This document shows, piece by piece, positions 25,842-34,836 of a stretch of DNA of 64,000 bases. This DNA comes from Hydrogenophilales bacterium (GTDB lineage: Bacteria; Pseudomonadota; Gammaproteobacteria; Burkholderiales; Thiobacillaceae). The position numbers and the translations under genes were made by a program. Location: positions 1-64,000 of the forward strand of contig JAHFRD010000010.1 of assembly GCA_023258975.1 (NCBI GenBank), written 5' to 3'. A model generated the notes under the pieces. The model did no database searches and had not been told where the DNA came from. It saw only the letters and a list, made by a program, of their open reading frames with translations. How positions within the stretch are numbered: position 1 is the stretch's first letter; each line of letters begins with the position of its first letter.

Positions 25842-26756
25842 ATGTACGACCACCCCTACGATCCCCTGCCCATCGGCGTCCTGGTGCTGGATGGCCAGAT
25901 GCGCATCCGTGAATGGAACCGCTGGCTGGCCGAGCACACCGGCATCCCCGAGACGCGCGCGGTTTCACAGCGCCTGGAAGACCTGTTTCCCGGCTTTCGC
26001 AACCCGCGTTTCCAGATGGCCGTGGATCTGGTTCTGCGCAACGGCGGGCCGCAAATCCTGTCGCAGGCGTTGCACCGCTACCTGATTCCCATCGACCTGC
26101 CGCACCTGGCGCGCCACGGCTTCGGCCTGATGCGCCAGCATGTGCATATCGAGGCCTACCACTGGCGGGGCGAGCATCTGGCCGTGGTCAGCGTGATCGA
26201 CGTGACCGGCAGCGTGCTGCGCACCGAGGCGCTCACCGACGTGGCGCAACGCCTGGAGCACGATGTCAACCGCGACCCGCTGACCGGCCTGTTCAACCGC
26301 CGTTTCATGTGGGAATGGCTGGATCATCAGCAACGCCAGGCACAGCGCCACCACTACCCGATCGCGGCCATGATGCTGGACGTGGACCACTTCAAGAGCA
26401 TCAACGACCGCCACGGCCACCCCGTCGGCGACCGCGTGCTGTGGGATCTCGCGCGGCAACTGGTGATTTGGGTGCGTGAATCGGACATCGTGGTGCGCTA
26501 CGGTGGCGAGGAATTTCTGATTCTGCTGCCCTGCTGCGACCAGGCGCTGAGTAGCGAGGTGGCCGAGCGCATCGTGCGCCAGACTCGCCAGAGCGGCCTG
26601 GGCGGCCTGCCCATCGGCGCCGTCACCTGCAGCATTGGGGTCGCCCTGTTTGAAACCGATCACCCGCTCCCCCCCGCCGACCTGCTCAACCTTGCCGACC
26701 GCCGCCTCTATCTGGCCAAGCAGGCCGGGCGCGACCGGGTCGTGACCAGCGGCTGA
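25842..26756 (+). CDS. PAS-GGDEF diguanylate cyclase
   Basis: A soluble 304-residue cyclase that starts four bases after the cheC stop and is the last gene of the chemosensory operon. An N-terminal PAS fold (IGVLVLDGQMRIREWNRWLAEHTG) leads into a GGDEF domain (RDPLTGLFNRRFMWEWL, MLDVDHFKSINDRHGH, VVRYGGEEF). The I-site RESD lies five residues upstream, so product inhibition is expected. It lacks a REC domain, so it is not WspR itself. It opposes the HD-GYP enzyme encoded in the same operon. Confidence 0.92.
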   Translation: MYDHPYDPLPIGVLVLDGQMRIREWNRWLAEHTGIPETRAVSQRLEDLFPGFRNPRFQMAVDLVLRNGGPQILSQALHRYLIPIDLPHLARHGFGLMRQHVHIEAYHWRGEHLAVVSVIDVTGSVLRTEALTDVAQRLEHDVNRDPLTGLFNRRFMWEWLDHQQRQAQRHHYPIAAMMLDVDHFKSINDRHGHPVGDRVLWDLARQLVIWVRESDIVVRYGGEEFLILLPCCDQALSSEVAERIVRQTRQSGLGGLPIGAVTCSIGVALFETDHPLPPADLLNLADRRLYLAKQAGRDRVVTSG

Positions 26757-26824
26757 GGGGATTTCGGATTTCGGAGGGTGGGCAACGGTACACTCGCGCG
26801 CCTGTTCCCCGACTTGCCCCTCTC

Positions 26825-27265
26825 ATGATGGATTCCGCCCCCCTGCGCCTGGGCGACCAGGCTACTTTTCATTACCGCCTGGCCTGCCACGGGGAAACCC
26901 TGGCCGACACGTTCCCCGGCGCGCCGGAAACCTTCACCCTCGGCCACGGCGAGATCGACCCGCGCCTGGAAACCCTGCTGCTCGGCCTGCGCGTCGGCGA
27001 CCACATGAATTACGACCTCGGCCCCGGCGAAGCCTTCGGTGCGCATGACCCGGCCATGATCCACACCCTGCCGCGCGGCGATTTCCCCCCCGAGATGGAA
27101 CTGACAGCGAACAGCGACGTCGATTTCAGCCTACCCAACGGCCAGACGTTGACCGGCACGGTGCTGGAGATCGACAGCGACAACGTGCGCGTCGATTTCA
27201 ACCACCCCCTGGCCGGACTGCCCGTCAACTTCGAAGTCCGGATTCTTGCCATCGAACCGAGATGA
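26825..27265 (+). CDS. fkpB: FKBP-type peptidyl-prolyl isomerase (SlpA/FkpB-like)
   Basis: A 146-residue SlyD/FkpB-type cis-trans prolyl isomerase and chaperone. FKBP halves are interrupted by the IF domain: [51 protein letters not shown] and [18 protein letters not shown]. It lacks the His-rich tail of SlyD. Its stop overlaps the ispH start (ATGA), the usual fkpB-ispH pairing. Confidence 0.93.
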   Translation: MMDSAPLRLGDQATFHYRLACHGETLADTFPGAPETFTLGHGEIDPRLETLLLGLRVGDHMNYDLGPGEAFGAHDPAMIHTLPRGDFPPEMELTANSDVDFSLPNGQTLTGTVLEIDSDNVRVDFNHPLAGLPVNFEVRILAIEPR

Positions 27266-28194
27266 CCATGCCGCAAACCATCCTTCTGGCCAATCCGCGC
27301 GGCTTCTGCGCCGGAGTCGACCGCGCCATCACCATCGTCGAGCGCGCCCTGGAAAAATACGGCGCCCCCATCTACGTGCGCCATGAAGTCGTCCACAACC
27401 GCTTCGTGGTCGATGACCTCAAGGCCAAGGGCGCAATCTTCATCGAAGACCTGGCCGATGTGCCGGCCGGCGCCACCCTGATCTACAGCGCCCACGGTGT
27501 GCCGCTCGCGGTGCGGCGCGAGGCCGAGGCGCGCGGCCTCAACGTGTTCGACGCCACTTGCCCGCTGGTCACCAAGGTGCACGTGGAAGTGAAGAAGATG
27601 CGCGAAGCCGGCCTGGAGATCGTCATGATCGGCCACAAGGGCCACCCGGAAGTGGAAGGCACGATGGGCCAGGCGGACGCCGGCATGTATCTGGTGGAAA
27701 CCCCGGGAGAGGTCGCCGGGCTGCGAGTGGCCGATCCGGAGAAACTGGCTTACGTCACCCAGACCACGCTTTCGGTGGACGACGCCAGCCGTGTGGTGGA
27801 GGCGTTGCGCGCGCGCTTCCCGAAGATACGCGGCCCCAAGAAGGATGACATCTGCTACGCCACCCAGAACCGCCAGGACGCGGTAAAGACGCTGACCGCG
27901 CAATGCGATGTGGTGATCGTGGTCGGTTCGCCCAACAGCTCCAATTCCAACCGCCTGCGCGAGGTTGCCGCCAAAGCCGGCACCCCCGCCTACATGGTCG
28001 ATAACGCCGGGCAACTGCAAGCGGAATGGCTGCGAGACAAGGCCCATGTCGGCGTCACCGCCGGTGCCTCCGCCCCGGAAGTGCTGGTGGAAGGCGTCAT
28101 CCTCCGCCTGCGCGAACTCGGCGCCAGCCGGGTCTCGGCCCTGGATGGCGTCGCGGAAAACGTGAATTTTCCATTGCCGAAAGGGTTGGCGTAG
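27262..28194 (+). CDS. ispH: 4-hydroxy-3-methylbut-2-enyl diphosphate reductase
   Basis: A 310-residue iron-sulfur enzyme, last step of the MEP isoprenoid pathway (HMBPP to IPP and DMAPP). The three cluster cysteines are in [21 protein letters not shown] and [11 protein letters not shown]. The block [17 protein letters not shown] is typical. It is translationally coupled to fkpB. Confidence 0.97.
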   Translation: MTMPQTILLANPRGFCAGVDRAITIVERALEKYGAPIYVRHEVVHNRFVVDDLKAKGAIFIEDLADVPAGATLIYSAHGVPLAVRREAEARGLNVFDATCPLVTKVHVEVKKMREAGLEIVMIGHKGHPEVEGTMGQADAGMYLVETPGEVAGLRVADPEKLAYVTQTTLSVDDASRVVEALRARFPKIRGPKKDDICYATQNRQDAVKTLTAQCDVVIVVGSPNSSNSNRLREVAAKAGTPAYMVDNAGQLQAEWLRDKAHVGVTAGASAPEVLVEGVILRLRELGASRVSALDGVAENVNFPLPKGLA

Positions 28195-28239
28195 GGCGGG
28201 TTTTTCCGCGCGGGAACGCCGCTGGTGGCGCCGCGCGGC

Positions 28240-28881
28240 TCAGAACGGCACGTCGTCGTCGTCGATGCTGGAAAAGCTGGCGGAGCCACCGCTCGTGGGC
28301 GCGGCACCGGCCGGAGGGGCGTCGGCGCGGACCACGGTTTCACGCAGGTTGCCGACCATTTTCTCCAGGGCTTGCCCGGATCGGGCGCCCGAGAGGATCT
28401 CGGAGGGGGTGCTGCGGTCGCGCGGGTCGAAGAACTGGACGATCTTCATGCTGACGTAGGTCTTGCCTTCCCACTCGCGTTCCTCGCGCTGCAACAACAA
28501 GCCGACGGGTTTGTTCATCAACTCTGGAAAGGTCTGCGCTTCGGTCGGCGCCCACTGGCCGGTGGCGGCGTTCCATTCATCGACGGTTTCCTGGGTGGAG
28601 TCGATCTTCTTCACCTCCAGGCAGGCCATCAGCGCCGAGAGCAGGCTGAACGGGTATTCGATCTTGTCGCCGTTGGCGCGGGCGACCCAGAGCGTGAGGT
28701 AGCGCGCCACGCGCCCGTCATCCGCCTCGAAGGTGAATTCGATGCCGCGCGTGCCGGTCTTGGCGGTGCGCTCCTTGGCCAGGGTGAGGCGGCCGATATA
28801 GGCGCCGGAAGTTTCGATCTTGCCGCCGAAGGTGGCTTCGGGCTGGACGGCGAGCTGGTCGTCGCGGGTGTAGCTGGTCAT
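28240..28881 (-). CDS. Unknown protein with SSB-like acidic C-terminal tail
   Basis: A 213-residue protein not assigned to a family with confidence. AGGAGG precedes its ATG, which supports a real gene. The N-terminal 110 residues look like a beta-rich, possibly OB-like fold (TLAKERTAKTGTRGIEFTFE, YLTLWVARANGDK). The end is a Ser/Gly-rich linker and the tip SSIDDDDVPF, close to the E. coli SSB tip DFDDDIPF that recruits replication and repair partners. Phage DUF669-like or SSB-like proteins also carry such tips. It may bind single-stranded DNA. No other phage genes lie nearby. Confidence 0.75.
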   Translation of the reverse strand: MTSYTRDDQLAVQPEATFGGKIETSGAYIGRLTLAKERTAKTGTRGIEFTFEADDGRVARYLTLWVARANGDKIEYPFSLLSALMACLEVKKIDSTQETVDEWNAATGQWAPTEAQTFPELMNKPVGLLLQREEREWEGKTYVSMKIVQFFDPRDRSTPSEILSGARSGQALEKMVGNLRETVVRADAPPAGAAPTSGGSASFSSIDDDDVPF

Positions 28882-28941
28882 GGGGTGTCCTCCTGGTGGG
28901 TTGGATGCGCGAAGCGCGCTCGCAACCCGCTTTATCGCGGC

Positions 28942-30117
28942 TCAGAGAAAAACCTGCAACAACTCGTTGAGAAAGCGCCGGCCGGTTGCGCTGGGACGCG
29001 CGTTGCGCAGCTCCCTTTCCAGCAGGCCGCGCCGTTGCGCCTCCGCCAGCCCGGCTTCGGCGGCGGCGATGGAGAGGCCGGTGCGCGACTCGAACAGGCG
29101 CGGATCGAAGCCCGCGTTGAGGCGCAGGGCGTTCATCATGAATTCAAATACGCGGTCGCCACGGCCCAGCGCGCGGGTTTCCGCGATGTGGCCGGGTGGA
29201 TTCGCGAGCACCGCGTCCATGTAGGCTTTCGGGTGCTTCAGCCGCGCCTGGCGTTCGATGCGGTCATGAAAGGTGAGTTTGCCGTGGGCGCCGGCACCCA
29301 GGCCCAGGTAGTCGCCGAAGGTCCAGTAGTTGAGGTTGTGGCGGCAGCGCGCGCCCGGTTTCGCGAAGGCGGAGGTTTCGTAGTGCTCATAGCCGGCCGC
29401 GCCGAGCAGTTCTTCGGCCTGAAGCTGCATGTCGGCGGCGAGATCGTCGTCGGGCAGGGCCGGCGGCCGCGCGGCGAACGGGGTGTTGGGTTCCAGGGTG
29501 AGATGGTAGGCGGAGAGATGCGCCGGCCCCAGGCGGATGGCGGTTTCCAGGTCGGCGCGCGCCTGTTCCAGGTCTTGTCCGGGCAAGGCATACATCAGGT
29601 CGAGGTTGACCGACTCGAACAGGCCGATGGCGGCCTCCGCCGCCGCGCGCGCCTCGCGTTCGTCGTGAATGCGGCCGAGTGCCTTCAGGTGCGCCGGGTT
29701 GAAGCTCTGGATGCCCAGCGAGAGGCGATTCACGCCCGCCTCGCGATAGCCCCGGAAGCGCGCCGCCTCGAAGGTGCCGGGGTTGGCTTCCAGCGTGATT
29801 TCCGCGAGGGGCGAGACGCGCAACAGGGTGCGCAGGGTGGTGAGCAGGCGGTCGATGCCTTCCGGCGTGAACAGGCTGGGCGTGCCCCCGCCGATGAAGA
29901 TGCTCGACACCTCGCGCCCCCAGACCTCGGGCAAGGCGAGCTCCAGGTCGCGCGTGAGGGCGTCGAGATAGCGCGCTTCCGGGATTTCCTCGCGCTGGGC
30001 GTGGGAGTTGAAATCGCAATATGGGCATTTGCGCACGCACCAGGGGATGTGCGCGTAGACCGAGAGCGGCGCGCGGGGTGGCGTGGAAATTGGCGGGTTA
30101 AAGAGGATCTCGGACAT
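28942..30117 (-). CDS. hemW: Radical SAM heme chaperone HemW
   Basis: A 391-residue HemN-like protein. The 4Fe-4S motif is in AHIPWCVRKCPYCDFNSHA, followed by FIGGGTPSL and NRLSLGIQSF. The family loads heme into respiratory proteins and was formerly misannotated as coproporphyrinogen oxidase. In betaproteobacteria it usually lies beside rdgB and rph, which are close by here. Its start region overlaps a possible divergent promoter. Confidence 0.95.
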   Translation of the reverse strand: MSEILFNPPISTPPRAPLSVYAHIPWCVRKCPYCDFNSHAQREEIPEARYLDALTRDLELALPEVWGREVSSIFIGGGTPSLFTPEGIDRLLTTLRTLLRVSPLAEITLEANPGTFEAARFRGYREAGVNRLSLGIQSFNPAHLKALGRIHDEREARAAAEAAIGLFESVNLDLMYALPGQDLEQARADLETAIRLGPAHLSAYHLTLEPNTPFAARPPALPDDDLAADMQLQAEELLGAAGYEHYETSAFAKPGARCRHNLNYWTFGDYLGLGAGAHGKLTFHDRIERQARLKHPKAYMDAVLANPPGHIAETRALGRGDRVFEFMMNALRLNAGFDPRLFESRTGLSIAAAEAGLAEAQRRGLLERELRNARPSATGRRFLNELLQVFL

Positions 30118-30125
30118 GCCGATAG
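30099..30125 (+). promoter_or_regulatory. Sigma-28-like promoter before the histidine kinase gene
   Basis: TAAAGAGG, exactly 11 bases, then GCCGATAG. The -10 box matches the FliA consensus in 7 of 8 and the -35 box in 5 of 8. If used, transcription would begin after the ATG at 30127, so translation would start at ATG 30163 or further in. Its left part overlaps the first codons of hemW. Confidence 0.45.
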
Positions 30126-30126
30126 T

Positions 30127-30873
30127 ATGAGCGATGCCAACCCGACCACAGCCCCTGAAACGATGAGCGCCCCCCCATCCCTGGATGCCGAATCCGGCAT
30201 GAGCATGGCCAATTTCCTGGTGTCATCGGTACACGACATGAAGAATTCCCTGGCGGTGATGGCGAACTTTCTGGAATCCGCGCTGGCGCTGGCGCCGGAT
30301 CCGTCGGCCCCGCTGTACCGGCAGACCAGCCAGGCGCTGTACGAGAATCAGCGCATCAACGACCACTTGATCCAGCTTCTCGCCCTCTACAAGATCGACC
30401 AGGATTTCTACCCGTTCGACCCGCAGGAACAGAATCTCGCCGACCTGGCCAACGATGCCTTGTCGCGCGTCGCCAATCTGGCGCGATCCAGCGGCGTCAC
30501 CCTGGAATACGAGTGCGCCGATGATCTTTACGGCTGGGTCGATTACGAACTGGTTCTCGGGGTACTGGTACAGGCGCTGCACAATGCCCTGCGCTACACC
30601 CGCGACAGTGTGCTCTGCCTGATCGCGGCGAACCCGCGCGGCGGCATCCGCATCCGGGTGGAAGACAATGGCCCGGGCTTCCCCGATTTCCTGCTGCGAG
30701 AAGGCTCCTCGCGCGACTGTGGGGTCAGCTTCGACACCGGCGGCACCGGGCTCGGGCTGTATTTCGCCGCCGTGGTGGCCGGCCTGCATCGCAATGGCGA
30801 ACATCGAGGCGGCACCCGTCTGGAGAACGGTGGGCGCCTCGGCGGCGGCTGCTTTCAACTGGAATTACCCTGA
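30127..30873 (+). CDS. Cytoplasmic sensor histidine kinase
   Basis: A 248-residue kinase with no membrane segment and no separate sensor domain. The phospho-His block is VSSVHDMKNSLAVMANFLES, and the ATPase domain has LHNALRYT (N-box), VEDNGPGFPD and GGTGLGLYF. The chosen ATG at 30127 has no clear ribosome binding site; ATG 30163 or 30199 are alternatives if the sigma-28-like promoter at 30099-30125 is real. It is followed ten bases later by its likely partner, the REC-TPR protein. Confidence 0.85.
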   Translation: MSDANPTTAPETMSAPPSLDAESGMSMANFLVSSVHDMKNSLAVMANFLESALALAPDPSAPLYRQTSQALYENQRINDHLIQLLALYKIDQDFYPFDPQEQNLADLANDALSRVANLARSSGVTLEYECADDLYGWVDYELVLGVLVQALHNALRYTRDSVLCLIAANPRGGIRIRVEDNGPGFPDFLLREGSSRDCGVSFDTGGTGLGLYFAAVVAGLHRNGEHRGGTRLENGGRLGGGCFQLELP

Positions 30874-30882
30874 ATAAATACC

Positions 30883-32508
30883 ATGAAGATTCATGACCTC
30901 CCCCGCCCCGACTTCTCGAAGAAATCGTTTCTCGTCATCGAGGATTACGAGGGGATGCGCGGCATCCTGCGCGACATCCTCGGTCGCGCGGGCACCACGC
31001 GCATCGACTTCGCCAGTAGCGGCGGCGGTGCCCTGGCGATGCTGGAAAAGAACCGCTACGACGCCGTGCTCTGCGATCTCCATCTCGGCCACGGCAAGAG
31101 CGGCCAGCAGGTGCTGGAAGAAGCGCGCCAGCGCCGCCTCGTCGCGCCGCATGCGGTATGGCTCATGGTCAGCGCGGAAAAGACCTCGGAAATGGTCACG
31201 GGCATGGCCGAAACGCGGCCCGACGACTATCTGGTCAAGCCGATCACCGAAACCCTGCTGTTCACCCGCCTGCTGCGCCAGATGGACAAGAAGAAAATGC
31301 TGGCTCCGATCGAACAGGCCATGCGCGACCACGAGTACCTCAAGGCCATGCGTCTGGTCGGCCAACTTCTCGCCGCTCCCGGCCCGCACACCCGGGAGTT
31401 GAAACGCATGGAAGCGGAACTCGCGCTGCTCGCGGGCGACCCGGCGCGGGCCCGCGCGGTATTCGAGGAAGCCTTGGGCCAGCGCGACCAGCCCTGGGCG
31501 CGCCTCGGCCTGGCGCGCACCCTGTTCCAGGAGGGCCGCTTTGAGGAAGCCCGCCAACATCTGCTGGACGTGACCGCCGGCAGCCGTTCCTACCTGGACG
31601 CGCACGACTGGCTGGCCCGCGCGCTGGAAACCCTGGGCGATCTGGAGGGCGCCCAGGAAGCACTGCAACGCGCGCTCTCGGTATCGCCCCATGTCGCCAG
31701 CCGGCAATCCAGCCTGGGCGAGGTGGCGGCCCGGCGCGGCGATCTGGAGACGGCCGCGCGCGCCTATCGCCGCTGCATCGAACTGGGGCTCAATTCACCG
31801 CATGCGACGGCGGCGCCTTATCTCAGCCTGGCGCGCATCTTTCTGGCGCGCGACGAGAGCGGCGAGGCCGCCAAGGTAATCGGCCGCCTCGCCAGCGACA
31901 TGAAAGAGGACGACAACGCGCAATTCCTGGCACGCGTGATGGAAATCCCGATCCGTCTGAACAGCGGCGGCGAGAAGGCCGCCCGCAAACTGCTGGAGGA
32001 ACTGGCGCCCACCCTGCGCGACGACGCCCACCTGCTGCCGCCGGAGATGGCCTTCGCGCTGGCCGGGCCGCTGATGCGCCTGGGCGACATGGAAACCACC
32101 GACGCGCTGTTCTCCAGCCTGCTGGCCAACCACCATGAGCACCCCGACTATGCGAGCCGGGTGCGCGCGCTCTATGCCGAGGCGGGCCGCGAGGAGGAAG
32201 GGGGAAAACTGGTACAGGAGGCCACCCGCGCCGCCCTGGAAATCATGGACAAGGGCGTGCGCCTGTCACGCGAGGGCAAGCTTGATGAAGCCCTCTCGCT
32301 GCTGCGCGAGGCGCGCCACAAGATACCGGGCAACCCGCGTCTGTTGCTCAACCACGCCTACCTGCTCATCAGCTACATGGAGCAACGCGGCCGCGACCTG
32401 CACCTGGTCAACGAAGCCCTGGATTGCATCCAGTCCGCCCGCGCCCGGCACACGCACGACAAACGCGCGGGGGAACTGCTGGCGCGACTGGAGCAGGTGA
32501 GAGCGTAG
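30883..32508 (+). CDS. Response regulator with TPR effector domain
   Basis: A 541-residue protein. The N-terminal receiver (about 14-140) has VIEDYEGMRG and phosphoacceptor Asp in AVLCDLHLGHGKSG, with Lys in YLVKPIT. About 390 residues of TPR-like helical repeats follow (ARLGLARTLFQEGRFEEARQ and similar). Such proteins act by protein contacts, not DNA binding, and are found in motility and c-di-GMP networks. It is in an operon with the upstream kinase. Confidence 0.87.
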   Translation: MKIHDLPRPDFSKKSFLVIEDYEGMRGILRDILGRAGTTRIDFASSGGGALAMLEKNRYDAVLCDLHLGHGKSGQQVLEEARQRRLVAPHAVWLMVSAEKTSEMVTGMAETRPDDYLVKPITETLLFTRLLRQMDKKKMLAPIEQAMRDHEYLKAMRLVGQLLAAPGPHTRELKRMEAELALLAGDPARARAVFEEALGQRDQPWARLGLARTLFQEGRFEEARQHLLDVTAGSRSYLDAHDWLARALETLGDLEGAQEALQRALSVSPHVASRQSSLGEVAARRGDLETAARAYRRCIELGLNSPHATAAPYLSLARIFLARDESGEAAKVIGRLASDMKEDDNAQFLARVMEIPIRLNSGGEKAARKLLEELAPTLRDDAHLLPPEMAFALAGPLMRLGDMETTDALFSSLLANHHEHPDYASRVRALYAEAGREEEGGKLVQEATRAALEIMDKGVRLSREGKLDEALSLLREARHKIPGNPRLLLNHAYLLISYMEQRGRDLHLVNEALDCIQSARARHTHDKRAGELLARLEQVRA

Positions 32509-32550
32509 GGTTGGGGCACCACGCGCTTTGCCCAACCCGCGCCCTGCGGA

Positions 32551-33144
32551 TCACGCCTCCAGCGCCGCCAGTTTTTCCGCCAGAGTCCGCAGCGCCTGGC
32601 CACGGTGGCTGACGCCATTCTTGTCTTCCATGCTCATCTCGGCGCCGGTCTGGCCGAAGGCGGGAACCAGGAAATACGGGTCGTAGCCGAAGCCGCCGGC
32701 GCCGCGCGGTTCGTCGATGATCTCGCCGTGCCAGGCGCCCTCGGCGATGATCGGGGTGGGATCGTCGGCGTAGCGCACGTAGACCATCACGCAGTAGTAA
32801 TGCGCGCGGCGGTTGGCCTGGCCTTGCAGCGCCTCGATCAGTTTCCGGTTGTTGCGCTCGTCCGATTTGGGTTCGCCGGCATAGCGGGCGGAATACACGC
32901 CAGGGGCGCCGTTGAGGGCGTCGACGCAGATGCCGGAATCGTCCGCCAGCGCCGGCAGGCCGGTGTGGGCAGCGGCATGGCGCGCCTTGGCGATGCAGTT
33001 CTCGACGAAGGTGACATGCGGTTCCGGGCACTCGGGCACGCCAAAGGCGGCCTGTGGCATGGCTTCCAGGCCCATCGGTTCGAGGATGCGGCCGATCTCG
33101 CGCAACTTGCCGGCGTTGCTGGAGGCGATGACAATTTTTTTCAT
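32551..33144 (-). CDS. rdgB: XTP/dITP diphosphatase
   Basis: A 197-residue Ham1/RdgB house-cleaning pyrophosphatase that removes ITP, dITP and XTP. Motifs are IVIASSNAGKLREI, FVENCIAKARHAA, ALADDSGICVDAL, GGFGYDPYF and VSHRGQAL. The start is placed at ATG 33144 (MKKIVIAS), which has AAAGGAA upstream, and not at the in-frame codon five residues earlier. It follows rph on the same strand, with a family B half-repeat in the gap. Confidence 0.96.
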   Translation of the reverse strand: MKKIVIASSNAGKLREIGRILEPMGLEAMPQAAFGVPECPEPHVTFVENCIAKARHAAAHTGLPALADDSGICVDALNGAPGVYSARYAGEPKSDERNNRKLIEALQGQANRRAHYYCVMVYVRYADDPTPIIAEGAWHGEIIDEPRGAGGFGYDPYFLVPAFGQTGAEMSMEDKNGVSHRGQALRTLAEKLAALEA

Positions 33145-33160
33145 TGGAATTCCTTTCACA

Positions 33161-33185
33161 CTCGCCGGCGAGACGCCGGCGCTAC
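33161..33185. repeat. Family B single arm between rph and rdgB
   Basis: CTCGCCGGCGAGACGCCGGC followed by GCTAC, the right-arm form of the family B unit, three bases from the rph stop region. Confidence 0.75.
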
Positions 33186-33187
33186 AT

Positions 33188-33910
33188 TCAAAGCGCGGCG
33201 CGCTGCGCGGCCATCAGTTCGCGGATGCCCTTTTCCGCCAGATTGAGCAGCGCGTTCAGTTCCACTCGGGTGAAGGCCACGCCTTCCGCCGTGCCCTGCA
33301 CTTCGATCAGGCTGGACTCGCCCAGCATCACCACGTTCATGTCGGTGTCGCAGGCGACATCCTCGGCATAGTCGAGGTCGAGCACCGGCACGCCGTTCCA
33401 GATGCCGACGGAGATGGCGGCGACCTGATCGCGCATGACGTTGCCGGCAAGCTTTCCTTCGCGCACCAGCCATTCCAGGGCGTCATGCACCGCCACCCAG
33501 GCGCCGGTGATGCTGGCGGTGCGGGTGCCGCCGTCGGCCTGCAGCACGTCGCAGTCGATATGAATGGTGCGCTCGCCGAGCTTTTCCAGATCGACGGCCG
33601 CGCGCAGGGAGCGGCCGATCAGGCGCTGGATTTCCTGGGTACGGCCGGACTGTTTGCCGCGCGCGGCCTCGCGGTCGCCGCGCGTGTGGGTGGCGCGCGG
33701 CAACATGCCGTATTCGGCGGTGAGCCAGCCGGCGCCGCTACCACGCACGTGCGGCGGGACTTTTTCCAGCACACTGGCGGTGCACAGCACCTTGGTGTCG
33801 CCACATTCCACCAGCACACTGCCTTCGGCGTGCCGGGTGTAGTTGCGGGTGAGGCGGACGGCGCGCGATTGGTCGGCCGCGCGCCCGGAGGGACGTTGCT
33901 GTTCGGACAT
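33188..33910 (-). CDS. rph: Ribonuclease PH
   Basis: A 240-residue phosphorolytic 3'-5' exoribonuclease that trims tRNA 3' ends. Family blocks are [41 protein letters not shown] and [25 protein letters not shown] precedes the ATG. It forms a leftward gene string with the kinase, phosphatase and rdgB genes, the arrangement seen in many betaproteobacteria (rph-rdgB-hemW). Confidence 0.97.
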   Translation of the reverse strand: MSEQQRPSGRAADQSRAVRLTRNYTRHAEGSVLVECGDTKVLCTASVLEKVPPHVRGSGAGWLTAEYGMLPRATHTRGDREAARGKQSGRTQEIQRLIGRSLRAAVDLEKLGERTIHIDCDVLQADGGTRTASITGAWVAVHDALEWLVREGKLAGNVMRDQVAAISVGIWNGVPVLDLDYAEDVACDTDMNVVMLGESSLIEVQGTAEGVAFTRVELNALLNLAEKGIRELMAAQRAAL

Positions 33911-33921
33911 GCTGTATTCCT

Positions 33922-34836
33922 TCAGGAGGTGGGGTCGTGGCGCCCCAGGGCGGTCTGAATTTCCGCCAGGGCGCGTTCGAGTTCGTAATCGCTGCCGGCG
34001 AGGTCTTCCATTTCCTTGTTGCCGAGGCGCTTCAGTTGGGTGGTGAATCCGTCCAGGCCGAGGTCATCGGCCTGCACCAGTTCGTCGTCGTCGAACTTTT
34101 CCTCGCCGAAGCGCATGGCCACGGCGGAAAGGTTGTCGGCGTACTGGCCGGCGCGAAATTCGGCGTGGTCGAGCATGTTCTTCACCGCCCGCTCCAGCGG
34201 ATAGGCGCGCAGGGTGGAAAGCATTTCCTGCGGGTTGAGCTCGCTCCAGACCCCGTCGGTGCACAGGTACAGGACATCGCCTTCCGCCAGTTTGACCGGA
34301 TCTTCCAGCTCGATGTCCGGCAGCATGTAGCCACCCACGGAGTTGTAGAGCTTGTTGCGATCCGGGTGCACGCCCATCTGGTCTTCGTCCAGCAGGCCGT
34401 CATCCACCATTTGCTGCACGGCGGAGTGATCGTGGGTGCGGAATTTGAGCGCGCGCCGATTGAAGTGGTAGAGGCGGGAATCGCCGACGTGCGCCCAGCA
34501 GGCCTGGCCTTTCTGCACCACGCAGACCACGCAGGTGGTGCGCGGCGGTTCCGATAGTTTGTGGCGCATGGCGTATTCGTTGATGGCATCGTGGGCGGCG
34601 TAAATGCCGTCGAGCAGGAAGGATGCCATATCCGCCAGCAGGGGCTTGGCGCGCGCATTGAACAGACCCGTGATGACCTGCACGGTGAGCTGGGAGGCGA
34701 TCTCGCCGCGCGCATGGCCGCCCATGCCATCCGCCAGCACCATGAGCAGGGCATCGGAGGTGTAGGCATAACCCACCCGATCTTCGTTGTAGGGGCGACC
34801 ACCGCAACGGCTGGCCTGATAGACGACGTATTTCAT
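33922..34836 (-). CDS. PP2C-family serine/threonine protein phosphatase
   Basis: A 304-residue metal-dependent phosphatase. PP2C motifs are present: [48 protein letters not shown] and ADNLSAVAM. The C-terminal 45 residues are an acidic, charged tail. Its ATG overlaps the stop of the protein kinase gene, so the pair is translationally coupled and probably acts on shared substrates. Confidence 0.94.
   Translation of the reverse strand: MKYVVYQASRCGGRPYNEDRVGYAYTSDALLMVLADGMGGHARGEIASQLTVQVITGLFNARAKPLLADMASFLLDGIYAAHDAINEYAMRHKLSEPPRTTCVVCVVQKGQACWAHVGDSRLYHFNRRALKFRTHDHSAVQQMVDDGLLDEDQMGVHPDRNKLYNSVGGYMLPDIELEDPVKLAEGDVLYLCTDGVWSELNPQEMLSTLRAYPLERAVKNMLDHAEFRAGQYADNLSAVAMRFGEEKFDDDELVQADDLGLDGFTTQLKRLGNKEMEDLAGSDYELERALAEIQTALGRHDPTS

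Noticed and set aside
28225-30126. Long plus-strand extension ahead of the histidine kinase
   Set aside because: This part of the frame is antisense to the SSB-tailed gene and hemW, both of which have clear motifs. The kinase homology begins only after 30127.
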